A stretch of DNA of 40,477 bases from Acidobacteriota bacterium. Lineage in GTDB: Bacteria; Acidobacteriota; Thermoanaerobaculia; Thermoanaerobaculales; Sulfomarinibacteraceae. The position numbers and the translations under genes were made by a program. The first letter of the stretch is position 1. Every line of letters begins with the position of its first letter. Under the pieces are notes generated by a model, which saw only the letters and a list, made by a program, of their open reading frames with translations, had not been told where the DNA came from and searched no databases. Positions 1 through 8,112 of the stretch are shown here, in pieces. Where the stretch lies: positions 1-40,477 of the forward strand of contig WGCW01000105.1 in the NCBI GenBank assembly GCA_015493585.1, in the 5' to 3' direction.

Positions 1-11
1 GGCCGGAGGCA

Positions 12-67
12 AAGCCATCCCCCCTTGTCATCCTGAGTGGTGCGCCAAAGGCGCGCCGCGAAGGATC
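12..67. repeat. Dispersed intergenic repeat, left copy
   Basis: The stretch AGCCATCCC...TTGTCATCCTGAG (12-37) reappears with few changes at about 40352-40378 (AGCCATCCC...CTGTCATTCTGAG), near the other end of the window. In this copy a small GC-rich inverted repeat (GCGCC-aaa-GGCGC, 42-54) and the phrase CGAAGGATCT follow. Neither copy lies in a convincing gene. Short intergenic repeats built around TGTCATTCTGAG are, as I recall, common in several environmental bacterial lineages; that is memory and not a search. Confidence 0.5.
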
Positions 68-492
68 TGGGCGGAGGGCGACCGCGAGAAAAACGCAACT
101 GCGGAGGTGGGGGATATTCGCAGAGGAAGCCTCAGATGAGTTCAACAGTGTCCCCATTTCGCGGAGATCCATCTGGAGCAGCTAACCGGGGAGATCGCGG
201 CAGCGCAGAGCGAAGAGGAGGACAGGGGCACAAGGGGATAGAGAGGGTTTGCCTGGTCGTGCGGGTCGCTGTGCGTGGGGTGCAATCTTGCTATCTCGCC
301 CGCCTTCTGGCGGAGAACGTGCAATTTCGGCCATTTCTTGGGGTGAAGCCGAAGCTGCCGCGTTCGGATCTCTCGATCCTCGTTGGCCTTCCCGACAGCG
401 CAACAACCCCTGTTTGCGATCCGGCCTGGCGCGCCTCATTCCTTTGACGCATGACGTCCATTGGGAGGATGGAAATTTCCTTGAAGATGTAT
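68..492. other. Intergenic region without a convincing gene
   Basis: Open frames run through this stretch on both strands, but none has a ribosome site together with recognisable protein sequence. One frame around 160-240 reads like a short coding fragment (FAEIHLEQLTGEIAAAQ) that ends at a stop with no plausible start. It could be the remnant of a decayed gene. I assign no function. Confidence 0.4.
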
Positions 493-524
493 GGCGTGCC
501 AACGTGTTTTCACGTTGGCACGCC
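493..524. repeat. Perfect 14-bp inverted repeat with TTTT loop
   Basis: The arms at 493-506 (GGCGTGCCAACGTG) and 511-524 are exact reverse complements around the loop TTTT. The element lies 56 nt beyond the stop codon of the minus-strand SLH gene. It could terminate or protect that transcript, but no U-tract follows on either strand, so it is not a standard intrinsic terminator. A protein-binding site is another possibility. Confidence 0.8.
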
Positions 525-579
525 TCCACCTGACATTTCCAAACCTCGTGCGTGTGCTTGCGAGGATCCCGGTACTCGG

Positions 580-1389
580 TCAGTTCATCCAATGCAGCCC
601 GAGCGCCTTGGCCAGATAGATGGCCATTTGAAGACGGGTCACGGGTTGGCTGGGGCAGTAATGGGTTGAGTCGCATCCTGCCGTGATGCCGGAAGCGGCC
701 AGGGCCTCCACCTCGGCAAAACCCGCGCTCCCAACCGGCACGTCGTCGAACGTCGCAGTGGCCGGTGCGGGCGAAACAGTCCGGTGCCACGCAACCATGA
801 CGCCTGCAAAGCGTAACGCATCGGTTGTCCCCGGAAGGTCTATCGTGAGCCGATAGGCGGTTGCGCTGTCGTTGCCGTCACCGTCGAGGTCCGTCCAGTA
901 TCTGATAATGGTGCTGTAATCGGTAAAGGCCAAGTGGGTAAACCCTACGGCTCCACTGCTCGTCACCCGTTTCAATTCAATGTAATGCGGACTGGTCTGG
1001 CTTCCAAAGGGGAGCGAGTAGGCGCCAAACGTAAAGGTGATGTTGTCGGTATCGGAAGAATCATACACGTAGGCGGACATCCACTCGATCTCGGCTCCGG
1101 CTGGCAGCATGAGTGGAGCCCAATAGGTCGAGTTCGATCCGCTTTCCCGGAAGATGTAGCCGCTCCCGGAATAGTGCGAAACGGCATCACCCATCGGGGT
1201 GAAATCCGCTGCGGGGATTGTGTGCTCCTGAAAGCCGTTGCCGAACGCATCCGGGTTGGGGGCCGGGACTGACTCGACCGTCGTGTTTGGGCCTGGTTCA
1301 TCGAGACCCTGGGAAGAGGCCGGCGCGACCCACCAGAGGACAACGGTGGCGACTGCTACGATGACGAATAGACGAGAGCTCCTGAACAT
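580..1389 (-). CDS. Secreted protein with one C-terminal SLH-like repeat
   Basis: The 269-residue product starts with a clear signal peptide (MFRSSRLFVIVAVATVVLWW, cleavage near ASS-QG), so it is exported. The start at 1389 has GGAGG six nucleotides upstream; a longer frame to 1443 lacks a site. The middle part (about residues 45-210) is Ser/Thr/Gly/Tyr-rich and unrecognised, with beta-sandwich character. The last 45 residues contain FAEVEALAASGITAGC and PVTRLQMAIYLAKALGLHW, matching a single S-layer-homology repeat of the kind with a Cys pair (GC...YC) found at the ends of many secreted proteins in Acidobacteriota and relatives. SLH repeats usually bind cell-wall polymers in sets of three; one copy suggests a sorting or structural tag. 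It stands alone, divergent from the AraC-type gene. Function unknown. Confidence 0.8.
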   Translation of the reverse strand: MFRSSRLFVIVAVATVVLWWVAPASSQGLDEPGPNTTVESVPAPNPDAFGNGFQEHTIPAADFTPMGDAVSHYSGSGYIFRESGSNSTYWAPLMLPAGAEIEWMSAYVYDSSDTDNITFTFGAYSLPFGSQTSPHYIELKRVTSSGAVGFTHLAFTDYSTIIRYWTDLDGDGNDSATAYRLTIDLPGTTDALRFAGVMVAWHRTVSPAPATATFDDVPVGSAGFAEVEALAASGITAGCDSTHYCPSQPVTRLQMAIYLAKALGLHWMN

Positions 1390-1574
1390 CTTTTGCCTCC
1401 TTTTGCCGGGCGGGGGGTTGAGTATGCCGCCCGTATGATTCAACGATGCCTGTTTTGGTTGCGCTGCGCCTGCACCGTTACGACAGGCCGGAACATGGGA
1501 GCGACAGACTGTTGCACGAACACGCCATCGGGCCGAGACGATGGCCGTTGCGTCGTGGTAAGCTCGTGACGGAG

Positions 1575-2186
1575 ATGCCGCCAGAAATTCTGATTCTCGT
1601 ATGTGTCGTGGCTGGCGTTTTGGGTGGGCTGGCCGCAGCCGTCGTGTACCACAAACGGCAGCTAGCCAGCATGCGCGCCCTGCTGACCCGCCTTGAGGAG
1701 CTGACGAAGATTGCGTCTGGAAAAGGACCGGATGAGGAGGCTACGGTCAAGGCCTCCCCCGGCCAGGCGTCAGGGGAAGCAGCGTCGCTGAGCGTTATTA
1801 CGGCAGACGTCCTCGCAGGGCGCACGAAGCACGTCAACGACATCCTCAAAGCTGGCAACGTGAAAGGCTTATCGCTGGCAGATCAGGCCATCTTTCAGAT
1901 CTATGCTCACATCGAAGATACGCTCTCACCTTCAGAGTTGGCCAAGAGTTTGAACGTGTCGCTGCGATCTTTGGAGCGCGGTCTCTCTCTCTCGCTCGAG
2001 TGCACGCCGCGGCAACTGATCCTGGCCGTCAAGATGCGCGAAGCCCGCCGGATCCTGGAGGCGGGAGAGCTCAATGTGACCGGTGTTGCGTACCGGCTCG
2101 GATTCTCGAGCCCGTCACATTTCTCCAGGCGGTTCCAGCAGTTCTTTCGGAAGTCACCCTCCGCAGTTGCCCGTCGTGTCGCCTGA
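1575..2186 (+). CDS. Membrane-anchored AraC-type HTH protein
   Basis: The 203-residue product has one N-terminal transmembrane helix (about residues 4-24, ILILVCVVAGVLGGLAAAVV), a short charged stretch that may form a coiled coil (KRQLASMRALLTRLEELTK), a variable linker, and an AraC/XylS-type DNA-binding domain in the last 95 residues. In the latter, LSPSELAKSLNVSLRSLERG is the first helix-turn-helix, and ILEAGELNVTGVAYRLGFSS with HFSRRFQQFF is the classic second one. Such domains normally follow a soluble sensor; here a membrane anchor takes its place. GGAG abuts the ATG at 1575, and GTG at 1566 in the same frame is an alternative start. No sensor domain is visible. Target genes are unknown; the divergent SLH gene and the downstream thioesterase are the nearest candidates. 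Confidence 0.75.
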   Translation: MPPEILILVCVVAGVLGGLAAAVVYHKRQLASMRALLTRLEELTKIASGKGPDEEATVKASPGQASGEAASLSVITADVLAGRTKHVNDILKAGNVKGLSLADQAIFQIYAHIEDTLSPSELAKSLNVSLRSLERGLSLSLECTPRQLILAVKMREARRILEAGELNVTGVAYRLGFSSPSHFSRRFQQFFRKSPSAVARRVA

Positions 2187-2322
2187 GGCCACAATCGGGT
2201 GAGATCTTCGCCTCAGAGAGCCTGACGTGCAGGTCAGACTGGCGCCAATTGGGAAACCTGGTACCGCACGGAGAAACATCTGACGAGTGATTCGGGATAA
2301 GATGCCCGCAAAGGGGATTGTG

Positions 2323-2796
2323 ATGCGCGGGGAAGGACATTTCAGGGCTCTCGAACGGATGTACGATTCGGCGCCGTGCAATGCCGGTCTGCGCCCGCGG
2401 TTGAGGGTCGAACGGGGGAAGGCCGAAGTCCGGATGGAGGCCACACCAGCGATGCATCATGCGGCTCACGCGGTCCATGGGGCGTTTTACTTTAAGATGC
2501 TGGACGATGCAGCTTTCTTTGCCGCGAACTCGCTCGTAACGGATGTGTTTGTATTGACGGTTTCGTTCAACACCGAGTTGATGCGCCCGGTTCAGGATGG
2601 AGAGCTGATCGCGCGCGGCCGGGTCGTCCACGCGGGGCGGAAGTTGATTTTTGCTGAATCCGTTCTCAGCGATGGGAAGGGGCGGCTTCTCGCCAAGGGG
2701 AGCGGCGTTTTTGCCCGGAGCAGTGTCGTGTTGGACGAGCACGTGGGATATGTCATTGAGGGCGGCGAGGGTGCTGCGCTCGACGGTAAGGAATGA
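2323..2796 (+). CDS. PaaI-type hotdog thioesterase family protein
   Basis: The 157-residue product has the features of the hotdog fold acyl-CoA thioesterase (4HBT, PaaI-like) family. It begins with the subfamily signature HFRALERMYDSAP; the central helix segment is AVHGAFYFKMLDDAAFFAAN, with HG and a downstream Asp in the usual catalytic area. VLTVSFNTELMRPV and GELIARGRVVHAGRKLIFAE are typical core strands. The enzyme should hydrolyse a small or aromatic acyl-CoA in the cytoplasm; the substrate cannot be read from the sequence. I chose ATG 2323 because AAGGGG lies six nucleotides upstream; GTG 2287 and ATG 2302 are in frame but have weaker sites. The stop overlaps the start region of the following phosphorylase gene by a few bases of spacing, so the two are probably co-transcribed. 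Confidence 0.8.
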   Translation: MRGEGHFRALERMYDSAPCNAGLRPRLRVERGKAEVRMEATPAMHHAAHAVHGAFYFKMLDDAAFFAANSLVTDVFVLTVSFNTELMRPVQDGELIARGRVVHAGRKLIFAESVLSDGKGRLLAKGSGVFARSSVVLDEHVGYVIEGGEGAALDGKE

Positions 2797-2807
2797 ATGG
2801 AGGCGTC

Positions 2808-4691
2808 ATGGAGCATGAATCTGGAGGAGATCGCCCGGCGGGTGTTCCGGCAGATGCCTTTCGCGGCTTGGGCTACAGGTTGGAGCCGGACTACACGCGT
2901 CCTCTGATCGAGATCCCCCCGGACGCTCAAGAACGAATTCGTGACAAGTTGGCCATTCTTTACGGTTCGGATGCCGCCGATGAAGTCTATGCCGGGGTCG
3001 AACGGCTGATCAAGGTGCATTACGCCCATCACACCCCGGAGCTGATTGAGCTCGAACGGCGGTTCGATCCCACGCAACGTTTTTCAGAAAAGGACATCAT
3101 CCTCATTACCTATGGCGACATGGTCGTCTCCGAGGACCGGCGGCCGCTCCAGACGTTGGCAGATCTCATGGAAACGTTCTTCAGGGGCGTCGTCAACACG
3201 ATTCACATTCTGCCGTTCTTTCCGTATTCGTCGGACCGGGGCTTTTCCGTGATCTCGTACGAGGAAGTCGATTCTAGGTTGGGGTCGTGGGAAGAGATCG
3301 AGGAGCTGGAAGCCGGTTTCAAACTGATGTTCGATGCGGTTTTCAACCATGTTTCGTCAAAGAGTTACTGGTTTCAACAGTTCAGGAACGGAGATCCGGA
3401 CTACGAGCGGTTCTTCACGGTGTTCTCCACGCGAGAGGCGATCGACCCCGACCGGCTCAAGCTGATCTTAAGACCGCGGACGACCGATGTTCTGACGCCG
3501 GTCGATACGATCCATGGGCTCCGGTACGTGTGGACGACGTTCTCGCCCGATCAGATCGATCTGAACTTCAAGAATCCGAAAGTCCTGCTCAAGGTCCTGG
3601 AGATTTTGCTGTACTACGTCAGACGCGGGGCGGATCTGTTGCGGCTCGACGCCGTGACGTACCTGTGGTGCGAGCTCGGAACGAGCTGTGCTCATCTTCT
3701 CCAGACTCACGCGATCGTCAAGCTCTTCAGGGCGGTTCTCGACGTGGTCTCTCCGCACGTTGGGCTGGTCACCGAGACGAACGTGCCTCACAAGGACAAC
3801 ATCAGCTATTTCGGCGACGGGCATGACGAAGCGCAGCTCGTCTATAACTTCGCGTTGCCCCCGTTGGTGCTCCATTCATTCCTGACCGGAAATGCCGAGG
3901 TGCTGACGGGGTGGGCCATGGAGCTCGAGCCCCCTTCGGACACGACGAGCTTCCTGAACTTCCTCGATTCGCACGACGGCATTGGCCTGCTCGGGGCGCG
4001 CGGCATCCTTTCGGATCGTCAGATCATGCATATGTGCGACAGGACCGAAGAACGCGGCGGTTTCGTTTCGATGAGGCTCAACCACGATGGCGGCGAGAGC
4101 CCATACGAGCTCAACATCACGTGGTTCTCGGTGCTCAACCCGCCTGGCGAGGGCGAGGAGCCCGAGCTTCAGATTTCCCGCTTCGTCGCCTCCCGCGCCG
4201 TCGCTCTGGTGCTCCGGGGGGTGGCTGGGATCTACCTGCCGAGCGTGATCGGCGCAAAAAACGACGAGCACGCGGTCCTCAAGGATGGCTCGAAGCGCTC
4301 GGTCAACCGTCCGGTGATCGAGGAGGCGCGGTTCTTCTCCCTGCTGTCCAGGCCCGGTTCACTGCATGCGGAGATCGCCCGCCGGTACATTGCCCTGCTC
4401 GAGATCCGGACGCGGGAGCCGGCCTTTCATCCCAACGCCGGTCAACGGGTTCTCGATCTCGATCGAAGGGTGTTCTCGGTGTTGCGTGATCCCGAGCATC
4501 CGGAACGTGCCATTCTCTCGGTGATCAACGTCTCCCAGATCCCGGTCGAGCTCCAGATTCCGTGCCGTGAGCTTGGTCTTGAGGGAGAGCTGACAGACCT
4601 GGTCGGGGGGGAGGGCTACAGTTGCCCCGGCGGGATGCTGCGCCTCCGGCTCTGGCCGTATCAGGTCATGTGGCTGAGACGGAAGGCTTGA
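2808..4691 (+). CDS. GH13 subfamily 18 sugar phosphorylase (sucrose / glucosylglycerate phosphorylase-like)
   Basis: The 627-residue product is an alpha-amylase-superfamily enzyme. Conserved regions appear in order: DAVFNHVS (residues 176-183), RLDAV with the nucleophile Asp281, TETN with the acid/base Glu323, and SHDG with the stabiliser Asp390. The wording VTETNVPHKDNISYFGDGHD and FLNFLDSHDGIGLLGARGIL is that of GH13_18, which contains sucrose phosphorylase, sucrose-6'-phosphate phosphorylase and glucosylglycerate phosphorylase. These enzymes phosphorolyse a glucoside to glucose 1-phosphate. The length is longer than classic sucrose phosphorylase (about 490-560), with an N-terminal extension of about 100 residues (FDPTQRFSEKDIILITYGD begins the barrel). 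The start has GGAGG four nucleotides upstream. Exact substrate is not decidable here; glucosylglycerate, a compatible solute, is one option. Confidence 0.85.
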   Translation: MEHESGGDRPAGVPADAFRGLGYRLEPDYTRPLIEIPPDAQERIRDKLAILYGSDAADEVYAGVERLIKVHYAHHTPELIELERRFDPTQRFSEKDIILITYGDMVVSEDRRPLQTLADLMETFFRGVVNTIHILPFFPYSSDRGFSVISYEEVDSRLGSWEEIEELEAGFKLMFDAVFNHVSSKSYWFQQFRNGDPDYERFFTVFSTREAIDPDRLKLILRPRTTDVLTPVDTIHGLRYVWTTFSPDQIDLNFKNPKVLLKVLEILLYYVRRGADLLRLDAVTYLWCELGTSCAHLLQTHAIVKLFRAVLDVVSPHVGLVTETNVPHKDNISYFGDGHDEAQLVYNFALPPLVLHSFLTGNAEVLTGWAMELEPPSDTTSFLNFLDSHDGIGLLGARGILSDRQIMHMCDRTEERGGFVSMRLNHDGGESPYELNITWFSVLNPPGEGEEPELQISRFVASRAVALVLRGVAGIYLPSVIGAKNDEHAVLKDGSKRSVNRPVIEEARFFSLLSRPGSLHAEIARRYIALLEIRTREPAFHPNAGQRVLDLDRRVFSVLRDPEHPERAILSVINVSQIPVELQIPCRELGLEGELTDLVGGEGYSCPGGMLRLRLWPYQVMWLRRKA

Positions 4692-4704
4692 ACTGGTCGG
4701 GAAT

Positions 4705-4729
4705 GTCGCCTCCCGGCCGGAGGGGCGAC
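4705..4729. terminator. GC-rich hairpin between convergent genes
   Basis: GTCGCC (4705-4710) pairs with GGCGAC (4724-4729), with TCC/GGA extending the stem around a CGGCCG core. It sits between the stop of the phosphorylase gene (4691) and the stop of the convergent RelA/SpoT-domain gene (4733). No T-run follows on either side, so terminator activity is inferred from position only. Confidence 0.4.
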
Positions 4730-4732
4730 GGG

Positions 4733-5824
4733 TTATGGAGATTCATCCGTTTCCGTCGTCGGTTCAGAACGAATGGCATCCCATGCCCAGCGATAGGCGA
4801 TCTGTGACTTGATTCGTTCAATCTCTTCGTCCTCGGCCTTGGCGCCAACGAGAGCGGCCAAAGTGGCAATCACTTCGAGACTCGTGGGAAGCTGACCCGT
4901 GACAGAAAGATAGGTATGCCGGATGATTTCGAGCCTCCGAGGTGTCGCTAGAGTCCCGAGATCTCCAACCGTCTCCAGGCCGCGGCTGTAGAGAAGCTTG
5001 AGGATGTTGTTGAGATCCCTCTGAGCGCAGGTCAGGCCGATTTCAGCAAGAACCGAAGGGAGATTCTCCACACAGAGTGGATCCTCTGCGCTGTAACTGA
5101 CGGTTTGCTGGAACCTGTTGAGCTCTTCGTACAGGAAATTGAAGTGCTCATCGATCGCGGCGATGTGTTTGGCGAGGATGCGGAGTTGCCTCCGGGCCGA
5201 GACGTTCGACCGCCGGCCGGGCTTGTAGCCAAGGTGGTGCTCGATCTCGCTCCAAAGCTCCTGAGCGAGTGTCCGCACTTGCAGCTCGAACCAAGGCCGC
5301 TGGCTCTTTGGCACGGAGGTGTGGCGCAGACGTATCGTGTAATGGACTGAGGAGTAGCCGCTTTCCTTTTCCCGTTGGACGAGGTGATCGAGCCCAAGCA
5401 TGCGCGCCTGATCGGCGCTCGCGTAGATCATCGGTGGTTCCTTCTTGGAAATCTCGATGTCTTTGGAGGACCGGATCTCCCGGTCGATCAGGGCGAGGTG
5501 TGAGAGGACGAAGACGATGACACGAACGCCCAGCGCATCGTTCATGCTCCGGAAGCTGACCGGCTGAAGACCGGCTGGAAAGCGTTTCGGCTTCCGTAAG
5601 ATCTTGTCGACGACTTGCTCAGGACGTTTGATCCTGGAAAAACTCGTTCGAATCGGTGAGGGCAGGGCGACCCGCTGACCGGAGGTATGCCGGCTCCAAT
5701 AGGCGGGATTCTGACGCTCCTTGAGGAGCTTCATGACCTCCGCCTGCGTCGGGCGCAGGACCTGACGGACGTACTCCTGGTACGCCGCCAGGAACCGTTC
5801 AAGACGTTTCGGGGCAACGGCCAT
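4733..5824 (-). CDS. RelA/SpoT-domain protein (alarmone synthetase-like)
   Basis: The 363-residue product contains a RelA_SpoT nucleotidyltransferase domain at about residues 55-205: a basic entry segment (SRIKRPEQVVDKILRKPKR), MNDALGVRVIVFV in place of the usual D-x-x-G-x-R-V motif, GYSSVHYTIRLRH, and FELQVRTLAQELWSEIEHHL followed by GYK. There is no HD hydrolase domain before it and no TGS/ACT domain after it, so it resembles a small synthetase and not a bifunctional Rel. About 150 further residues follow: helical, with a segment (LNNILKLLYSRGLETVGDLG) that I do not recognise. It may make (p)ppGpp-type alarmones, or act as a toxin-like pyrophosphokinase. GGAGG lies seven nucleotides before the ATG. 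It is transcribed alone, divergent from phnD. Confidence 0.8.
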   Translation of the reverse strand: MAVAPKRLERFLAAYQEYVRQVLRPTQAEVMKLLKERQNPAYWSRHTSGQRVALPSPIRTSFSRIKRPEQVVDKILRKPKRFPAGLQPVSFRSMNDALGVRVIVFVLSHLALIDREIRSSKDIEISKKEPPMIYASADQARMLGLDHLVQREKESGYSSVHYTIRLRHTSVPKSQRPWFELQVRTLAQELWSEIEHHLGYKPGRRSNVSARRQLRILAKHIAAIDEHFNFLYEELNRFQQTVSYSAEDPLCVENLPSVLAEIGLTCAQRDLNNILKLLYSRGLETVGDLGTLATPRRLEIIRHTYLSVTGQLPTSLEVIATLAALVGAKAEDEEIERIKSQIAYRWAWDAIRSEPTTETDESP

Positions 5825-5845
5825 CTGTCATCCTCCAATGCCTAC

Positions 5846-5874
5846 ACTATACGATGGTACGCCGTTTGGACGAA
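5846..5874 (-). promoter_or_regulatory. Possible promoter of the RelA/SpoT-domain gene
   Basis: On the minus strand TATAGT (5846-5851) is a good -10 hexamer 21 nt before the start codon; TTCGTC at 5869-5874 is a poor -35 at a 17-nt spacing. On the plus strand TATCCT at 5893-5898 could be the -10 of the divergent phnD gene, with no good -35. Confidence 0.4.
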
Positions 5875-5943
5875 GGCCGTGGCGGCCTGTGGTATCCTGC
5901 GCGGCGAAGGGCCGGTCGCGGCACCGAACAATCCGAAGGGACG

Positions 5944-7329
5944 ATGAGCGAGCAACGACGATTTGGAACGTGGCTTCCGTGGGCCGGCTGGTTCGTAGTG
6001 CTGGTGTGTTTCGTCGCATTCTTTGCGGCCCTCCACCACAGGCGTGCCGTGGAATCCCGTGGCGAGGGCGTGATTCGTATGCTGTTTGTGCCATCGGTCG
6101 AACAGGGCACGCTGGTCAGGCGCGGGGATCAGCTCGCACGGTTCATTCGTTCCGACTCCGGCCTGAGGCTCCGCAGCGAGGTGCCGACGAGCTATGCGGC
6201 GGTGATCGAAGCCGTTGGAGCCGGGCAGGCCGATGTCGTCTGGGTACCGGCCTTCGCCTACGTGTTGGCACATGCACGGTACGGTGCCGAAGCCAAGTTA
6301 CAGGTCGTTCGTTCGTACGATCTGTTCGGGATCGTCGTTGCACGAGTCGGTCCAGGACAGCCGGCCACGCTGCACGATCTTGCTGCGAGGAGAATCGCAG
6401 TTCCCAAGAACCTCAACCATGATTTGCGCACGATCGTGGTCAGCCGCCTCAACCGGCTCGCGCCGGGATGGATCGAAGTGCCCGCCGAGTCGGACAAGGA
6501 TGCCGTGAAGAAGCTTCTGGATCAGCCGGGGCTGGTCGACGCAGCGGTGTCGAGCCATGTTTTCTCCGGACCGTTCGACCTGACCGGTGACGGCCGCAAG
6601 GAGCTCGAATATGACCGCCCGGGGACCTTGCGGGAAACGCGCGTTATCGATATTACGGAAAATCCGGTTCCCGAGCTGACAACGTCGTACAACGGGTGCA
6701 TCCTGACACGTACGGACTCCGGGATCCGGCGTCTCGAAGATCTCAACGGCCGGTCGTTCGCCTTCTCCGATGAGACGTCGACATCGGGACACATCTTTGC
6801 CAAGGCTCTGCTCAACCGCGCCGGGGTTGTCCTGGGGCACACGTTCTTCGCCGGGGGGCATCCAAACGTCGTTCAGGCCGTGATGGATGGCAAGGTGGCC
6901 GGTGGGGCCGTGTTCTATTCGCCACCGGGAAAGCTTGAAGCCCGGGATCACTCGCTCGTGGGCGATGCGCGCCGGCTCATTATCAAGAATCTGCCGACGG
7001 AGGAGGCGCGGCGCCACCTCCTTGAAGAAGTTCGTATCCTTGCCTTGACCGATCCGATTCCGAATGATGTGTGCTGCGTTAGGCGTGGATTTCCTCCAAA
7101 GACGTGGGAGCGATTCGAACGCTCTCTTCAACGGTTCTTGAAAACCCCAAAGGGACGTGAGGCGTACTACGACCTTGTCGCGGGTGTTGCGGCCGCACCG
7201 TGCTCGGACGCGACCTTCGACGGTTTCCGTGCCGCCTTGAAAGCGGCCGGCGTGTCGGCGAGCCGGCTCCTCAAGGCGGAGGAGGCCAAGCTGAAGCGGC
7301 GGCGGGCGCATGAGAGGCACGGCTCGTGA
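5944..7329 (+). CDS. phnD: PhnD-type phosphate/phosphonate ABC transporter substrate-binding protein
   Basis: The 461-residue product has an N-terminal signal anchor (about residues 12-30, LPWAGWFVVLVCFVAFFAAL) and then the PhnD/PtxB fold. IRMLFVPSVEQGTLVRRGDQ and YAAVIEAVGAGQADVVWVPA match lobe 1; SFAFSDETSTSGHIFAKALL is the family's anion-binding Ser/Thr motif, and GKVAGGAVFYSP follows. It should capture phosphonate, phosphite, hypophosphite or phosphate in the periplasm for the adjacent ATPase and permease. It is about 120-150 residues longer than PhnD of E. coli because the segment around VARVGPGQPATLHDLAARRI looks like a second copy of LTRTDSGIRRLEDLNGRSFA. AAGGGA lies just before ATG 5944. 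The stop overlaps the phnC start. No C-P lyase genes are present, so the substrate is open. Confidence 0.8.
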   Translation: MSEQRRFGTWLPWAGWFVVLVCFVAFFAALHHRRAVESRGEGVIRMLFVPSVEQGTLVRRGDQLARFIRSDSGLRLRSEVPTSYAAVIEAVGAGQADVVWVPAFAYVLAHARYGAEAKLQVVRSYDLFGIVVARVGPGQPATLHDLAARRIAVPKNLNHDLRTIVVSRLNRLAPGWIEVPAESDKDAVKKLLDQPGLVDAAVSSHVFSGPFDLTGDGRKELEYDRPGTLRETRVIDITENPVPELTTSYNGCILTRTDSGIRRLEDLNGRSFAFSDETSTSGHIFAKALLNRAGVVLGHTFFAGGHPNVVQAVMDGKVAGGAVFYSPPGKLEARDHSLVGDARRLIIKNLPTEEARRHLLEEVRILALTDPIPNDVCCVRRGFPPKTWERFERSLQRFLKTPKGREAYYDLVAGVAAAPCSDATFDGFRAALKAAGVSASRLLKAEEAKLKRRRAHERHGS

Positions 7330-8105
7330 GCGAGGGACTGGCGATCCGGATCGAGGGGTTGGGCAAGGTTTTCGATGGCCGGATCCGTGCCTTGTCAGGG
7401 ATTGACCTGGAGGTTCGGGAGCGAGAGTTTCTCGTGGTCCTTGGCCTGTCAGGCTCGGGGAAGTCAACGCTTTTGCGTTGCATCAACCGGTTGATCGATC
7501 CAACGGAGGGCCGGATCTGGATCTTCGGCGAGGAAATTACGGCGGCCAAGGGTGCACAGCTGCGGCGGCTCCGGCGGCAGATTGCGATGATCTTTCAGCA
7601 ATTCAACATCGTCCGGAGGCACTCGGCAGTGACCAACGTTCTCTCGGGCACCCTGGGCCGGGCCTCGCTGCTGCCCAGCCTGTTTCTCAAGTTTCCGCAA
7701 TCCGAGCAGGAACGCGCCGTTGCGGCACTCGAACGCGTCGGGCTGGGAGGACGTGAGCGCCACCGGGCCGACACGCTGTCGGGTGGCCAGCAGCAGCGGG
7801 TTGCGATCGCCCGGGCGCTTTTGCAGGAGCCGAAACTGATTCTGGCGGATGAACCGGTGGCCTCGCTCGATCCGGCGCTGCGCCATTCGGTTATGCGCCA
7901 TATCGAGGCGCTCAATAAAGACGAAGGTCTGACCGTTGTCTGCTCCTTGCACGATGTTGATCTCGTGCGCCGGTACGCGACCCGCGTCGTTGCGCTGCGC
8001 GATGGACACCTCGTGTGGCAGGGGCGTCCGCATGACCTCAACCGCGACACGTATAAAGAGATTTACGGTACGGAAGCCGAACCGGCGACAAATGCGACGA
8101 TCTGA
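7326..8105 (+). CDS. phnC: PhnC-type ABC transporter ATP-binding protein
   Basis: The 259-residue product is a complete ABC ATPase: Walker A GLSGSGKST, Q-loop around FQQFNIVRR, signature LSGGQQQRVAIARAL, Walker B LILADEPVASLDP and the H-loop in CSLHDVDL. The text around the Q-loop (MIFQQFNIVRRHSAVTNVLS, then LGRASLLPSLFLKFP) is the PhnC pattern. It powers the importer formed with the flanking PhnD and PhnE proteins at the inner membrane. The GTG start overlaps the phnD stop (GTGA), indicating translational coupling. Phosphate, phosphite or phosphonate are all possible substrates. Confidence 0.9.
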   Translation: MSEGLAIRIEGLGKVFDGRIRALSGIDLEVREREFLVVLGLSGSGKSTLLRCINRLIDPTEGRIWIFGEEITAAKGAQLRRLRRQIAMIFQQFNIVRRHSAVTNVLSGTLGRASLLPSLFLKFPQSEQERAVAALERVGLGGRERHRADTLSGGQQQRVAIARALLQEPKLILADEPVASLDPALRHSVMRHIEALNKDEGLTVVCSLHDVDLVRRYATRVVALRDGHLVWQGRPHDLNRDTYKEIYGTEAEPATNATI

Positions 8106-8112
8106 GGGTGTG

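Noticed and set aside
182-790. 202-codon minus-strand open frame at the left end
   Set aside because: It overlaps the end of the SLH gene in another frame and the translation is Arg/Pro/Gly-rich without domain signals or a ribosome site.
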